A stretch of DNA of 64,000 nt from Trichoplax adhaerens (Eukaryota > Placozoa > Uniplacotomia > Trichoplacea > Trichoplacidae): assembly GCF_000150275.1 (NCBI RefSeq), contig NW_002060951.1, positions 962,552 to 1,026,551 of the forward strand, written 5' to 3'. Below the pieces are notes generated by a model, which worked only from the letters and a program-made list of their open reading frames with translations, did not search any database and was not told the origin of the DNA. Of this stretch, positions 52,020-64,000 are shown in pieces (the stretch's first letter is position 1; each line of letters starts with the position of its first letter). The translations under genes and the position numbers were made by a program.

Positions 52020-52626
52020 CTTGAAGAAGTGCTGCTTGAAGTTTTCCGTCCTGCCAATCTCCGAGGCGGGCCAATCCAAACCCTATAAACAGGGTAGTAG
52101 CTGAAAACAGTCATTGATGATTATACTAATACCACGTACTGACAGTGAATCCAATGGAACAAACGCTCTAAGGTAACAGGTTGTCGCTAAGCAGTTGGTA
52201 GGCAATGGCTTCACTATCAGACCTATTGCTACTCGCCAGTTGGATAGAAATAGAATGAAAATTAGCTCAACATATCGATCTATCATAGCAATATTAGTGT
52301 AAATTACGATAGAAGAAACATAGAATTTTTAATTGGTATCCTTGAAATTTGCCTAAACGGCAGAATTATCATGCAATCATGATTGAAGGATAGGGTTAGC
52401 GCGTAGAGCTGCAAGCTAACTTTCTAGAGGGCGTTCTGTATAGCAACACCAATATAATGTAAACGATACGATGACTATAGTATAGCGCAAGCGTGGCAAA
52501 CGGTAGGTTGCATTCTATGACGTTGGTCCACATTAAGCCAGCGTTGAATTTCCAATAGCTGCTCATCCACTAGGAGGAGTCCACAGAATCTAGAAATGGT
52601 CGCATAATGATCTAATGCAAAGCTTA
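52020..52626. promoter_or_regulatory. Short head-to-head spacer of TBCC and FANCC
   Basis: 607 bases between opposite start codons, with no other gene fitting inside. It must hold both promoters unless one lies inside a neighbour. It contains ttggatt and ccaat-like words but no element I can name with confidence. Confidence 0.45.
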
Positions 52627-55600
52627 ATGGCACAACTATCCGATCATTATAATGGCCAAGAATGGCAGAATAATTTACATAAATGGATCCATCAACTAGC
52701 GTCCATGAACAGTGGAGATGTTCAACTCAATCAGCAACAAATTCAATCGCTCTTGGACAATTGCGTCAGTAAAATGCATCAGGTCAAGTAAATATTGCAT
52801 AGATACATTGCAAAGTTTTCTCACTATTTTGCGTCAAGCTTAGGAAAGCTTGACTATTTCATCAACCATCTTAACGATAGATAATATGTTTAATTGTAAA
52901 TGTCACTAGATTGATGATATTCATCGTAGAGATTACTTGTTGGACTTGATAAAGCTTCTAGCAAATTTTTTCTCAAATACTGCATTAGTGCTGTCAAGTA
53001 AGTGAAGTGGACCATCAAGGATGCTAGAGTGCATCCTTGTATGTCGATGTGATTCGTATTGCATGAAAATAGGTTAAGACAGATCTTGGATACGATAGAA
53101 ATCCGATGGGATAATAAATGGCATTTCACACATTTAAAATAGCATCCATCTCGTGACACTGTTTAGGTGAATTAGCCGCCGGTAGTTTGAATTGTTTACA
53201 ATTAGTTCTAAGCTGTTGCCAACAATTTTCATCGGATACCGATATAGCTCAAGCCAAGATGATTTTACTGGTAAGGATTCAATAGAAGAGAGTGTTTCAT
53301 ATTCTTTATTGTCACTTGACGAACCATTTGGATCATTTATATACGATTTCCTGTCCTTAATTGTTAAAATACGACTAGAAACGATTGCAGTATAACTTAC
53401 GTAGAGAAACTTCGCATAGTAATACACGCAACGACTCCACTGAAGGCCATCCGGAACTTATGCCATCATCTGAGGTAGGCCCCAAACTTTTTTCACGACA
53501 TGCTCACTCCACCAACTGTACAATTATTATCAGTAGTGATGTATTTATAACATTTGCTTGTATTTAGCAATTTATTTACCAGCTAACTTCCAAGTTTGCT
53601 AAGCTAGAACGGACAAAATGGAGTCCAAAACTCCAGTATGTGATATCTGCATAATGCGCATTCGTGAGAAACAGTATGTACGAGTATATAGATCTTATTA
53701 TAACATAACAAGTAATGATATTCTTAATCGTCAATTTAGGTGTTTCCTACCGGTTAGAAATAAATGTGGTAAAATGATTCGTACCTTGACGGAAGATATT
53801 CTATTACAATATCTGCATTCCGATAGTTTGCAACCTTTGGTAAACATGACTCAGTGTTGAAATACTCGTAATCTACATTCTAATGACTTATTCTTAAAGC
53901 GTTTACTCATACATATTTATTAATTAAATTAATTAACTATTTGCAGATTCTCGAACTAATCAATTTACCTTCTGACTTTATAACTTTAAAGTAATTGCCT
54001 CAAAACCTTATTAATATGATCGTTTTAAAATATCTTTCCGTTATATCTTGAACCCTGGCTGAACAGCCTTGATAAAATTTCATTACTACAACAATAAATG
54101 ATAATAACTTCATTCTGGTTCTCTAGAGATAATCAACTGCAAGTTGAAGATAGTATACCTACATCGTTTCTTGAAAGTATTATAGAAATAAACAGAATCA
54201 GCAATAAAATTACCGGTACTTTTACAGAGTCTAGCATAATCAAATGTCAGCAATTTTATTTAAGTAATCGCAGTAATTAATTGTCATCGATGACCAATAT
54301 AGCATCTTTTATTATTTCAGCTAATATTGGTGATGTTTATTGAAAACTTTTTATACAGACAACCGAACTATTGAAATTATAAATACTAGAATTTGGCATC
54401 GAAATTTTGATATGTTTGAAAGTGAAGTAAGCTCACTGCTATACAATTAATTATCTACATTTTACTCAACTACTATCTTTAGTCTGACTATAGCCAACTC
54501 TGATAATGTAATCAATAATTACTAATAACTAATACCTCAGTTAATACTGTCATAACTAATTATTAATACAGTTGCTCAAGGTACTAAAAGAGACCATATC
54601 ATCTGAAGATGTATTAACAGCTGAAGAGATTCGAAATCATATTCAAGACCATGTTATAGTGAGCCGATTCTACTGAGCTAGAGATTTATTGATATCAATA
54701 TTCAATTATTTAAAATTTTATTACTAAAATTCAATGATCATTTTTAATCAATATGAATCCTCTAGGTGAAAGTGTGCGCTGCTTCGCCGTGTTTATTTGA
54801 AGTAGCATCTAGACTATTATGGTTCGTTACATAATTTTACCGTAATCAATAGGCTAGCATTTTCTGATAGAAAAATTATCGGATCTACTGCATTCCAACA
54901 TAATTTTTGCTATGCTTTGCAAATGCTCTAATGTTAGCTCTCTGACGTTACAATCTGGGATCAACTTAATCTTGCTAACTTTTGTCCAAGAGTTTTTTCG
55001 GCTTGTATTGGATTATAACACTCGTAAATCTGAGGTAGATTAATTAGTTATCGTTTATTATACTTAGCTATATTGATATTGTTTCTACGCCTATTTGAAT
55101 AGTTTTGCTTTTAAACATACGAAATAATCTTATTTCGTTAGTGAAAACAGTTATCATAATTTTCGTTAATTTTTTACAGTGCACGCCCATATATGTTAGT
55201 ATTCCTATTGAATTACGCCAAATTTTCACATGGTTGACCAGATTTAAAAAATCATCCGATGTGACATCAATTTCCATCATCGCTAAAGAAATGCGAAGTT
55301 TATTGAAAGTGCCCTGGTCAATAAATAATCGTATACTCGTATATATATATTTTTGTTATAATCATTCAAAAATTTATGCTTTAACGCTCCTTCAATGAGT
55401 GACCGAAGAATTTCACTAACATTTTCATGTTGTGGTAACAATTAACACGATGGTCTTCGTATCAATATCATCATCTTCAATTAGGATTGATAAAGATCTT
55501 TGGTGGTTAATAATATGTTTTGGCCGAATCCTTATGCATGTGGCAATAGATGTGGCACTAGTTGGAAATGAACAGGTCTTCTACAGTGAAAATACTATAC

Positions 55601-56371
55601 TAAAATTAAAGTACATCTTACGATATGCAATGATTTTTAATACATCCTCTTAATTAGTATGTTGATGACGCTATTCAAATATTATTTTGGCATGCTACTC
55701 CGTTAGTTCGTACACTTGGCACTACAGATACGGTAAAATGTACTCTCTTTTAAGCATGCATGTATGAGTATTTTCTAACTCTAAAGTATTATTTCTAAAA
55801 ATTAATCAACTGCTTCTTTGCAGAGCAATTTTCGTGATTTCGTCGCCTATTTGAGAGATTATATAAAGTCTAAAGGAAATCCTGAAGTATCGATGAATGA
55901 AAAAGTAATCCCATTTAACAACTATGGTTTAAATATTGTCGCCAGCTTTGTGATTTTGATGCTACCTTTACACTTATCATCAACATTAGAAATCAAGCGT
56001 ATATGTAAACCAATTGTATGTAAAACCTTGATATCGAATTCAATTTTTCATCGAGATATACGATACCATTACTATCGCTTTCTATTAATACTAAAATCTC
56101 TTTTTAGTGTCTAGCATTAATTGGCAATACAAGGGATTATCTCGAAGTTATATTACACCTTCTTGATGATCATCAAGTAAAATGGAAGAAAATTGATGAC
56201 ACACACATTCATATTTATACTGATATACTTCACGATCTGATTCAATCCATCGAGAGCGAATTAAAAGCAATCGATAATAATACTTTAAATCTTAAGAAGA
56301 ATACAATCAATTACTTAGAAAGCTATAAAAATAGAGTGCAATCATTAAAGGTTAGGTCAGAGATGATTTGA
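52627..56371 (+). CDS. FANCC: Probable Fanconi anaemia group C protein
   Basis: Fifteen exons: 52627-52768, 53167-53270, 53391-53474, 53583-53635, 53740-53839, 53947-53990, 54127-54215, 54359-54426, 54572-54658, 54766-54825, 54858-55034, 55180-55308, 55658-55732, 55824-55904, 56108-56371. This gives 518 residues (human FANCC 558). Similarity to FANCC is weak but collinear. The N-terminus GQEWQNNLHKWIHQLAS resembles human YQFWMQKLSVWDQAS. The middle has VLKETISSEDVLTAEEIRNH and a CxASPCLFEVASRLLW-like block. The C-terminus IGNTRDYLEVILHLLDDHQV, then KWKKI, resembles human [24 protein letters not shown]. The protein is all-helical without enzymatic motifs, as FANCC is. FANCC joins FANCE and FANCF in the FA core complex that helps monoubiquitinate FANCD2-FANCI at DNA crosslinks. 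The ends of exons 1, 7, 10 and 12 are less certain than the others. Confidence 0.7.
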
Positions 56372-57277
56372 CTTGATTCAGTATCTGAACGTGATTGCTT
56401 TTGCTGGTAGTAATGTAATTACAGTATAAAGGAGTTTGTATATAGTAGACATTATCACAAAACATACATTAAAGCTTACGTTTGTTTATTACATATTTCG
56501 AAAAGTAATTTTTTCCATACTGCGAATTATCCTTAATGGCAATGTTCTTCACTTTGGCATGAATAACTGAATAAAAGCATACGTATACGTCTTATAATTT
56601 GATAATATCTACTGTATTTTCCCTACCAATAACACTATGTACATATAGCGATAGCAATAAAATCGGAAGACGATAATCTAAAATGTTAGAAATGCGGTTT
56701 CAATGTATAGCATCGCAAACCATATATAAATTGTAAATGTCCTTATCGATATAAATAGCTATCGCAAATTTAAAAGCTAAAAAGGAACACAAGGGTTCGG
56801 TTATTGATAAAATAATTTCATACGAATATACTGCAGTTTAAAAATTTTCGGACATTTATAAATATGGAATCTATTATTGACCAATATCAATACAGATATT
56901 GGCGAAAAAACGTCCAATGCTAGATTTTATCTTCATACTTTACATCAGAAATCGCTATATGGGCTACCATAAGATTTACATAAGACTTGCAAAGACGTTA
57001 ATGATATTGATAGCATTATAATTAACTCTCAATTACATTCCCGGTATAACAAGCCATCAACAATAACCAAAATACAACAATACTAATTCAACAAGAAATC
57101 TATTACAGTTGCAACCATTCCAGACTGTACATCATAATCAATATCACATTATTATGTCTTAAAAATGCTTATTACATCGGTAAGTACGAAAGTAATGTAT
57201 CTTTCACCCCGAAGATCTGTAAAATGTGAAAACTTTCAGTCAAAAAAATTTAACTCAATATTCGATCAGAATTTTCA
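56372..57277. other. Convergent spacer between FANCC and PIK3R
   Basis: 0.9 kb of AT-rich DNA between two 3' ends. No exon, repeat array or RNA gene was recognised. Confidence 0.55.
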
Positions 57278-60200
57278 CTAATCTACGGATTTAACGGGGT
57301 ACTTTAAAGTTGTTTTCAAATTCGGATTATGCTTCTCTAACGATTCCTTATTATAATACACAATTAAATCCCTCAACGACTGATGTTCACATGGTGTAGC
57401 AACGCCATATAGACCACCTTCTTTTACAATTCGCACATTATATACACCGCCATTTATTCTAGATGAAGTATAGATTATTTTTAGTTTTCTATTGTATGGC
57501 AGAAGTACTGTAGAAGTAACTATACGCAAGGAATAATTATTTATTTAGCACTTACGATATGGAAATAGAATAATTTCCTGGAAAATTAATACTCTCTCTA
57601 ACCAGAAAAGTTCCCGTTGGCTTTCCTAATATATATTTATTAACTTCATCGCTAGATAAAAATATAGCATAGAGAAAGGGAAAGACCTGTTAATAAATCT
57701 ATGAAGCAAATGCGAACATATAAATATTAAATAATACATCAAGATAGTACTTACGGCTTTAGTCTGCCAAATAACCAAGTATTATGGTCTTCGACAGATC
57801 TACGACGCTAATTAATTTATCGAAAAGTAAACAATCACTAGCTGAATAATCAAGATTAGTTTAACATGCGCAATTTTGTTCTATAATATTCAGATATTCT
57901 TAGGTAAAATAAAACGTTCTGGCATATCATTTATTCATATTACCGGTGGCCTATATGGATAAAAGATTATGATTAAGAACTCGTATTGTTGTATAAACAC
58001 ATCACCAATTCGCTATCTAAAGGTATTGACTGAATCTTACGTCGGTGCAGCTGTATTGTTATATAATTTCCGTATATTATCTTCAGTATAATTAAAGTTC
58101 TCCCTTAATATCCTATAAATCAGGTTCAATCACGTACTTATAAATATGTAATCTATTCCGCGTATATATTTTACTATAGCACCCCTATAAAATTTGGTTA
58201 TTGAAATCTAATAACAGCAAAAATTAAGTACCGTTCATAATATTGCTTCTCTTGTCCAATTTGATGTATTTCTGGCTTCATGTCTTCCATTTCACTTTCA
58301 ATTGATCGCTGGTCACGGTAAAAATTATCAAGTTCTTTTTTAAACGTTTTTTCTTTCTCCAAAGCTTTATTGTATCTTTCTTTCACAATCGCATAATTAT
58401 TATGAATCCTTTATTTCGTATCATTTAAAAATTTTGTTTAGTATAAAATGAAGCAAAGTACTAACATTAAGCTTATAACTTTATAATATCGTAAAAACTT
58501 ATCAACATACACGCTATTTTTTTCTGGTCCTAAACCTTGTCCCGTTCTTGTTTGTTGATCTGAACGTTCATAAAGTAGCTCCCGTTGCTTCTTAAACATA
58601 TTTACTACTTCACGTTGCGCAGTTAAACAATTTAAGTGATTTTGAATGGCCTATATTTATTAACGGAACAAAATTTAAATCAGAGGAACGACATATTTTA
58701 ATAGCGATCCTGTATTGCATATTACCTGTTGACGTTCCTTTTGCTTATTAATTAAATTATCATACTTTTCCGTTTTTTGTAAATAAGCAACGTGCAATGC
58801 TCTCAGTCTTGCTGTTGCATCTTCGCTAGTTATCGGTCCAGTGCCGTTCTAAAATACGCGATAAACCATACATGTACATTACAATTATATTTACTAAGGC
58901 TACACTTCAGCAATCTGCCTTGACAAGTCAAAACTTTACTTACTTGGCCTTGACGAGTTATAGGGAACATTAATTTTATATCTAATTCGCGATTATACTG
59001 GGCTAGTGATTCTTGTTGATAATGACTGATTAAATCAACCACAGATCGAAAACGGAGGGGTTTCGAAAAGCCGTAATGACCATGTTCATGACAAATTCGT
59101 ATCAGTCGGTCAAATCCGCCTTTTCTAATAAAATTAAACAGAATAATGGTGTAAGACTAATATTATTAATAGCAAGTCTTAAAAAACAATTTCGTTATAT
59201 TGATCTACAATAGATTATTACTTTAAGGTTAACGTATATTCTCCAGGCACTTTTGAAGCATCACGGACCATAAATGATCCTTCTGGAGTATTTTTCAGCT
59301 TTTCAGTAACGTCTTCCCTATAAGATATCGATTTCAATACGTATCGAAGGTTAACTACAACACTATTTAGTACACAATACTGTTTTTATGTAATTTAATT
59401 TTTTTTTTAATACTTTGATATTTTGCCCCAGTACCAGTCCATGGTTTCGAGTTCTACTGTATCTTGTGTTTCAAATGTCACTCCTTTAATTAAATATACA
59501 AACAATACTGACGTCTTAGACTGTTTCGACTGATATAAAGTCATTAAATAAAGAAGATATACCTGAATTTACTTCCTCATTCCATTTTCCGTATTGTAAT
59601 AATACGCTTACGATTCGAACATGCAATTTGGCATTTGTAACAATTTTCCTGAATAAAAAAAAATTAGATCTTAGTTATTTAAGTTATCACTAATTATTAA
59701 ATCATAAAATCTTGGTGATCGTGAAAAATACACATGCCATATATCTGCATCTTTTGGACGAATAAGAATATTTCCGAAAATACTTGCTAACTGCCTGATG
59801 CTTGTACCGTTTGATTCTTGATACTGTAAAACTCTATACAGATTTTGCTCAGCGTTAATGAATCAATAGAGTACTATTTCGATATTAAAATTGCAATAGG
59901 CTAAGTAAAAGAATAAGATTTTACTTCTTCAAATGTATCATTAAACATTTCAAAGTTGACTGATGAGGAGCCGATAATTCTCCGCATAGTCCTAAGAGTA
60001 AATTTATGGCTTCTCCATCGTCCCTAGAGTCAGCTATAAATAATAATATTATTATTGTAGCAAGATATAGAACGTTAAAAAAGAATATAAAATTTAACCA
60101 TTGCTTTTTAAAGATATATTTTGAAACCAATACCAACCTACAGCATCTATAAATTCGTCATATCTTTTGAACGAAAGTAAAGGTACAGGTAATTCTATTA

Positions 60201-61205
60201 AATATCTTTTTAAGACACATGCTGCAATATTAGGATCTTGCAGTCGATTATCATCACTAGTAATTTTACTCCAATTCTGGTTGAAGTCAAGCCTTAAATC
60301 TAGCACAGTAGATTCATCTACTTTATTGGAATATATGCCTGGCACTTGTAAACCTCCTTTTTCTAATGCTTGAATACATGTTGTCACAACATGGGGGACT
60401 TGCTGTTGTACCTGTCGACAACGGATAGATAATTCCATGCCAAACGCCGGTTGTTGTAAAATGTCATCTTTTCTTGAGCTAATTTTAGGACAACAGGGTG
60501 GAAGCTCCGAAATACAAGATCGATGCACGTTGTAACCACAATCGCGGCATTGTTCACCTTGTCTGAGTAAGCCAAAAAGGGTTTTTGTACATTTATCGCA
60601 AAATGTCAGCGAAGTGTATGTATGAGTTCTAAATCGATGCTTTTTAATGGTGTCATCTGTTCTTGATGTATATATAGGAACTGTTAAATGGGCACTAGGA
60701 TCAGTATCACAGATACCACGACATAATTCATTAACGCAATTCATGACAGCAACTCGGTGAAAAGGATCTCGGATACCAAATCTTTCAAGTGTTTCAACAT
60801 TCAACCGTTTTAAATCTAATCCATTGAATTTGCACTGATGAATAAAGTCTACATATTGTGATAAACCAATAGCACACAACCAAATCTTCACAGACTTTAC
60901 TGGCCATTGCATGTAAGCCTATGAAAGAAAATTTTAAGGATATCAGATGTTACAGACAAATATTACATAGTAAATATCATATGCATGTATATAGATATCC
61001 CATTTTGTATACATACTACATATACCGTATTTAGATGCCAGTATAATTAATTCAAATGCTGCAAACAATGTGCCAGAACTTAACATAACGTTCTAATGAA
61101 AATGTTCGTTTTACTTACATCCGGATTAGTAGTAATTACAATATCATGATTCCATACTTTCGGTTTAGTACAAGGCGTACTTCTTGCAGTATCAATCCAG
61201 TCCAT
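57278..61205 (-). CDS. Class IA PI3K regulatory subunit with SAM and C1 domains
   Basis: Fourteen minus-strand exons: 61119-61205, 60138-60918, 59925-60033, 59738-59833, 59563-59648, 59414-59483, 59222-59317, 58944-59124, 58726-58848, 58466-58650, 58232-58408, 57755-57799, 57556-57651, 57278-57488; 780 residues. Domains: SAM about 35-96 ([17 protein letters not shown]); C1 about 123-172 with the full ligand pattern H-x12-C-x2-C-x13-C-x2-C-x4-H-x2-C-x7-C; RhoGAP/BH about 190-395 ([13 protein letters not shown]); nSH2 about 401-500 ([16 protein letters not shown]); iSH2 coiled coil about 503-668 ([15 protein letters not shown]); cSH2 about 672-778 (TFLVRES). The iSH2 binds p110 and the SH2 domains bind pYxxM. 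The SH3 of p85 is missing. The arginine-finger position reads GIYS, so GAP activity is unlikely. Intron 4 appears to use a GC donor. The frame stays open upstream of ATG 61205, so an extra 5' exon is possible. Confidence 0.92.
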
Positions 61206-64000
61206 ATGACAAACTAATTGACAGTCTAGGGAATTCACAATGCATGATTTAAAGGAGAGAAGTAGATTGTAAATGCTACAGTTTTATGCTTCTCAACTGG
61301 TGTATAGCGGTGTAGAAATTGAGAATGTTATTTAACATGATATAAAGGCAAATCAACTATAACATCTATACAGTACAGTAATTACTGCATTGTTTGCTGA
61401 CATTACGATACCTATCTTAAAACTGTAACGTACTAATTTTTATAATTATATATTTTATAGCAAATAATGTTAGCGTACTATGTTAAATTGTATTTATTAT
61501 TTCTTACTAAAGTAAGGGTAAGTATTAAAATGATAACAAAGTTCTAAAATTGAGAACTTTTCAATCATAGAAAGTCAAGATACCAGCTGCATCGTAACAA
61601 ATATTATGATATATCAAGAAGTAATAATAAGGGTAGGTCAAAATAAGTTAAAATTACTTCATTTTTTTTATAGCTCAGCATCAAATAAATTTAATATTCA
61701 CCGAATAATGATAGAAAATTACCAATTACTTACTATATATTTATTAAAAAGAAGTAAAAATAAATTGTAAAAATAAAATTTACTCCTAAACTGTTCTAAT
61801 CACATCCATACTGGTGAATATCAAATTCAAGATATCACTACTGTTCTGTATCTGATTGTTTTAAACTTGAGATTTTGATTTATCTATCATGAAAATTTTT
61901 TTCAATGATTACATAGTCAAGTAAAGCATTGTGGATACATCTAGAATCTAGTTTAATTTAAAGTCTTGAGAATAATAAATATCTCTATAGATCAATTTAA
62001 AAATATTCTTTCTGTTAATTGACTTCCATCAATACTACAGCTATTATTCTGTTGTATAGTAAGCTAAGAGTCTGTTTGACAATTTTTGTTTATCCAAGCT
62101 GTATAGTGGATAGATTTACGATACTGATCAGGAAAAATAGATATGTTTTTTCAATGAAGTAAGGTTGTCAGTTTGTATCATAAAACGATATAATTTATAC
62201 TAACTTTGAGAAGCGAAAAATATATAAAGAAATCTTTTCGATTATAACTTAGTTCGAATCTAAAGTATTGTTGGAATTTATATAAATTTGAATAAACTAA
62301 TTATCAACGTTCAAAACTAACAAGAACAATTGTAATATTTCATTATAGTCTACTACACATTTTGGAATAAATAGTAGATTTGCGAATAAAAATGATCGAA
62401 TGTGTATATATATATATGTATATATTTGTTATATTAACGGTAGGCTTGTGCTTATGATAACCGCCATCGGCTATAATTGATATACGTTGCGCATTAGGAT
62501 ACAAATGAATTCTAAGTTTGGCTCTTCAAGCACGCAATGTCAACTAACGATTTGTTGATATAAGAGATTAAATATGTCAAGATAAAAAATTAAACAATAC
62601 ATAACAAAGGTAAAACGTAGAGCTATACTAGCAAAACAAGAATCCTAAAGAAATTTATCATGACAGTATGATTAAAAAATTGGAATTCTTTTAATAATAT
62701 TAGCATTATGAAGCATCAATTACTTCAATAACTTTGCTATCTTGTCTTTGCGTTTGTAAAACCAGCTTTAAAGGTTCCACAATATGAATAATGCATAATT
62801 ATATCAATTAATCTGATATGCAATAAGAAATATTGCAAAGAGGTCACTTTTCAGTGTTCTATCGGGGCATGAAAACATTCCGTATAGCATGATTCATGCG
62901 TTGTATATTACTTGTAGTCGACAAATCAAGCTATAATCGTAATACTCTACAACGTGACAAAGAGCCAACTTCTGCTATCGTTATTAGAGAGAGATCACAA
63001 TGACCCCAGTAGAGTAGAGCAAATACACAATATTATAAAATTGTCACCGGAAAAGGCATTAAAAAGCTGTCTGTTGCTATGGAATGATGTGACAATTCAT
63101 ACATTATTGTAGTTAGTACAAAAGTATCCAAACTAGGAAATAACTGGTTACTGAAAATAGCATTATAACGGTGTTCAACAAAAAGAATCATCACACACGA
63201 GATAAAAGTAGTTTACTGAAGTGAAGTGGACGATAATATCGTTAATAAAACAATCATAGCAACAAAAAGAATTGACAATCTAGACTAACCTTGACAATAG
63301 TAGCCTTCTTTTTTATAACCCCATATGAAACTTTTACCTAAAAGTCAAAATATTATTATCAATACTTTGTTGTATGAGTATATTATAGCAACAGAATTTT
63401 TCGATTAAGCTATTTTAACTTTTAACTTTTCAACTGCAAAATTGAATTTTTATTTACATGCTAGTAAATCTAATCAATGCGATCCATAGATAAACATCCT
63501 CAATGAATCGACCGATGTCATCAATTTAATCCAATTTAAGATCATAATGGTACCCAAGAAAAAATATCCATTACTATGCCGCAGACACAGATAACATATC
63601 TTGAATACCTTAACAATAGTATTTGTAGATGAATATAAAATTCATTTACAAATTACTTTAATTGTGCAGTACTGTTATACACCATGAAAGGGGGAAAAAA
63701 AAGGAAGAAAGATTATAAATCAATACTGGATAACAATATCGCCGATTATAATTATTAACATAATATATAAAAGTTGTAAGATTAATTCATTTTTGGTTAT
63801 AACATTAAAATGGAAAGCCATGAGCAGTATGCGATTTTGATACTTCATTTGGATATCTTTTCCATACATAATATCTATCTACACTCAATACAGTATTGAA
63901 TGGGTCTAAATTCTCCATCTTGCTCTGTTATCAAGATATTCTTTTCGTTTGCATTGATTTGATGGTGATTAATTATATTATCAGTAAAAGAAAATGAATA
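61206..64000. other. Right-edge region, no gene resolved
   Basis: 2.8 kb, very AT-rich, with a TA run at about 62405-62430. One exon-like segment on the minus strand, 63290-63337, has acceptor and donor consensus and 16 open codons (VKVSYGVIKKKATIVK). It may belong to a gene extending beyond the window or to an upstream exon of the PI3K subunit, but its phase does not join to 61205. Nothing else was recognised. Confidence 0.45.

Noticed and set aside
53391-53474. Alternative reading of FANCC exon 3 (KLRIVIHATTPLKAIRNLC) from a downstream acceptor.
   Set aside because: It leaves in phase 2 and meets a stop in the next exon; the acceptor at 53391 gives phase 0 on both sides.
1-64000. Search by eye for tRNA, rRNA, CRISPR arrays, transposase or reverse transcriptase genes, and prokaryotic operons.
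   Set aside because: None seen. The gene structure is eukaryotic throughout; a covariance-model tRNA scan could still reveal a missed tRNA.

Overview
This window is nuclear DNA of an animal. It is AT-rich by eye (roughly two th‑irds A+T) and densely packed with intron-rich genes whose introns mostly run 45-400 bases, begin GT and end AG. The families are animal ones: STIL, FANCC, Disabled-type PTB adaptor, PI3K p85-type regulatory subunit, SREK1, C19orf44. Compact genes, low GC and highly vertebrate-like sequences suggest a placozoan such as Trichoplax or a relative. That assignment is inference from style and was not checked by any search. I built every gene model by hand from reading frame, splice consensus and intron phase; all exon sums given are divisible by three.

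Layout. 1-1480: no gene seen. 1481-3461 (+): TauD/TfdA-type dioxygenase, 4 exons. 5591-9747 (+): unrecognised coiled-coil protein, 11 exons. 10759-14347 (-): splicing factor SREK1, 12 exons. 14400-15165: clusters of GTAC-rich palindromic repeats in the head-to-head spacer. 15246-16860 (+): small GTPase ARL16, 5 exons. 17738-21065 (-): co-chaperone SGTA, 12 exons, with a 209-base tandem duplication in intron 1. 23712-30191 (-): centriole-duplication protein STIL, 24 exons. 31572-35053 (-): calreticulin, 9 exons, with a textbook ER-stress element upstream. 35605-36141: three copies of a 170-200-base repeat. 36635-37885 (+): C19orf44 homologue, no intron in the coding region. 40592/41370-49006 (+): Disabled-like clathrin adaptor. 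50997-52019 (-): tubulin cofactor C, single exon. 52627-56371 (+): likely FANCC, 15 exons. 57278-61205 (-): PI3K regulatory subunit with SAM and C1 domains in front of the RhoGAP-SH2-iSH2-SH2 core, 14 exons. 61206-64000: no gene resolved.

How the genes fit together. They do not form one pathway. Several concern basic cell biology: pre-mRNA splicing (SREK1), ER folding (calreticulin), cytosolic chaperoning of tail-anchored and tubulin clients (SGTA, TBCC), centrioles and cilia (STIL, TBCC, ARL16), endocytosis (Disabled), PI3K signalling and interstrand-crosslink repair (FANCC). Head-to-head pairs with short spacers are SREK1/ARL16, CALR/C19orf44-like and TBCC/FANCC. Convergent pairs are coiled-coil/SREK1, ARL16/SGTA, Disabled/TBCC and FANCC/PIK3R. 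I found no mobile-element ORF, rRNA, tRNA or CRISPR array.
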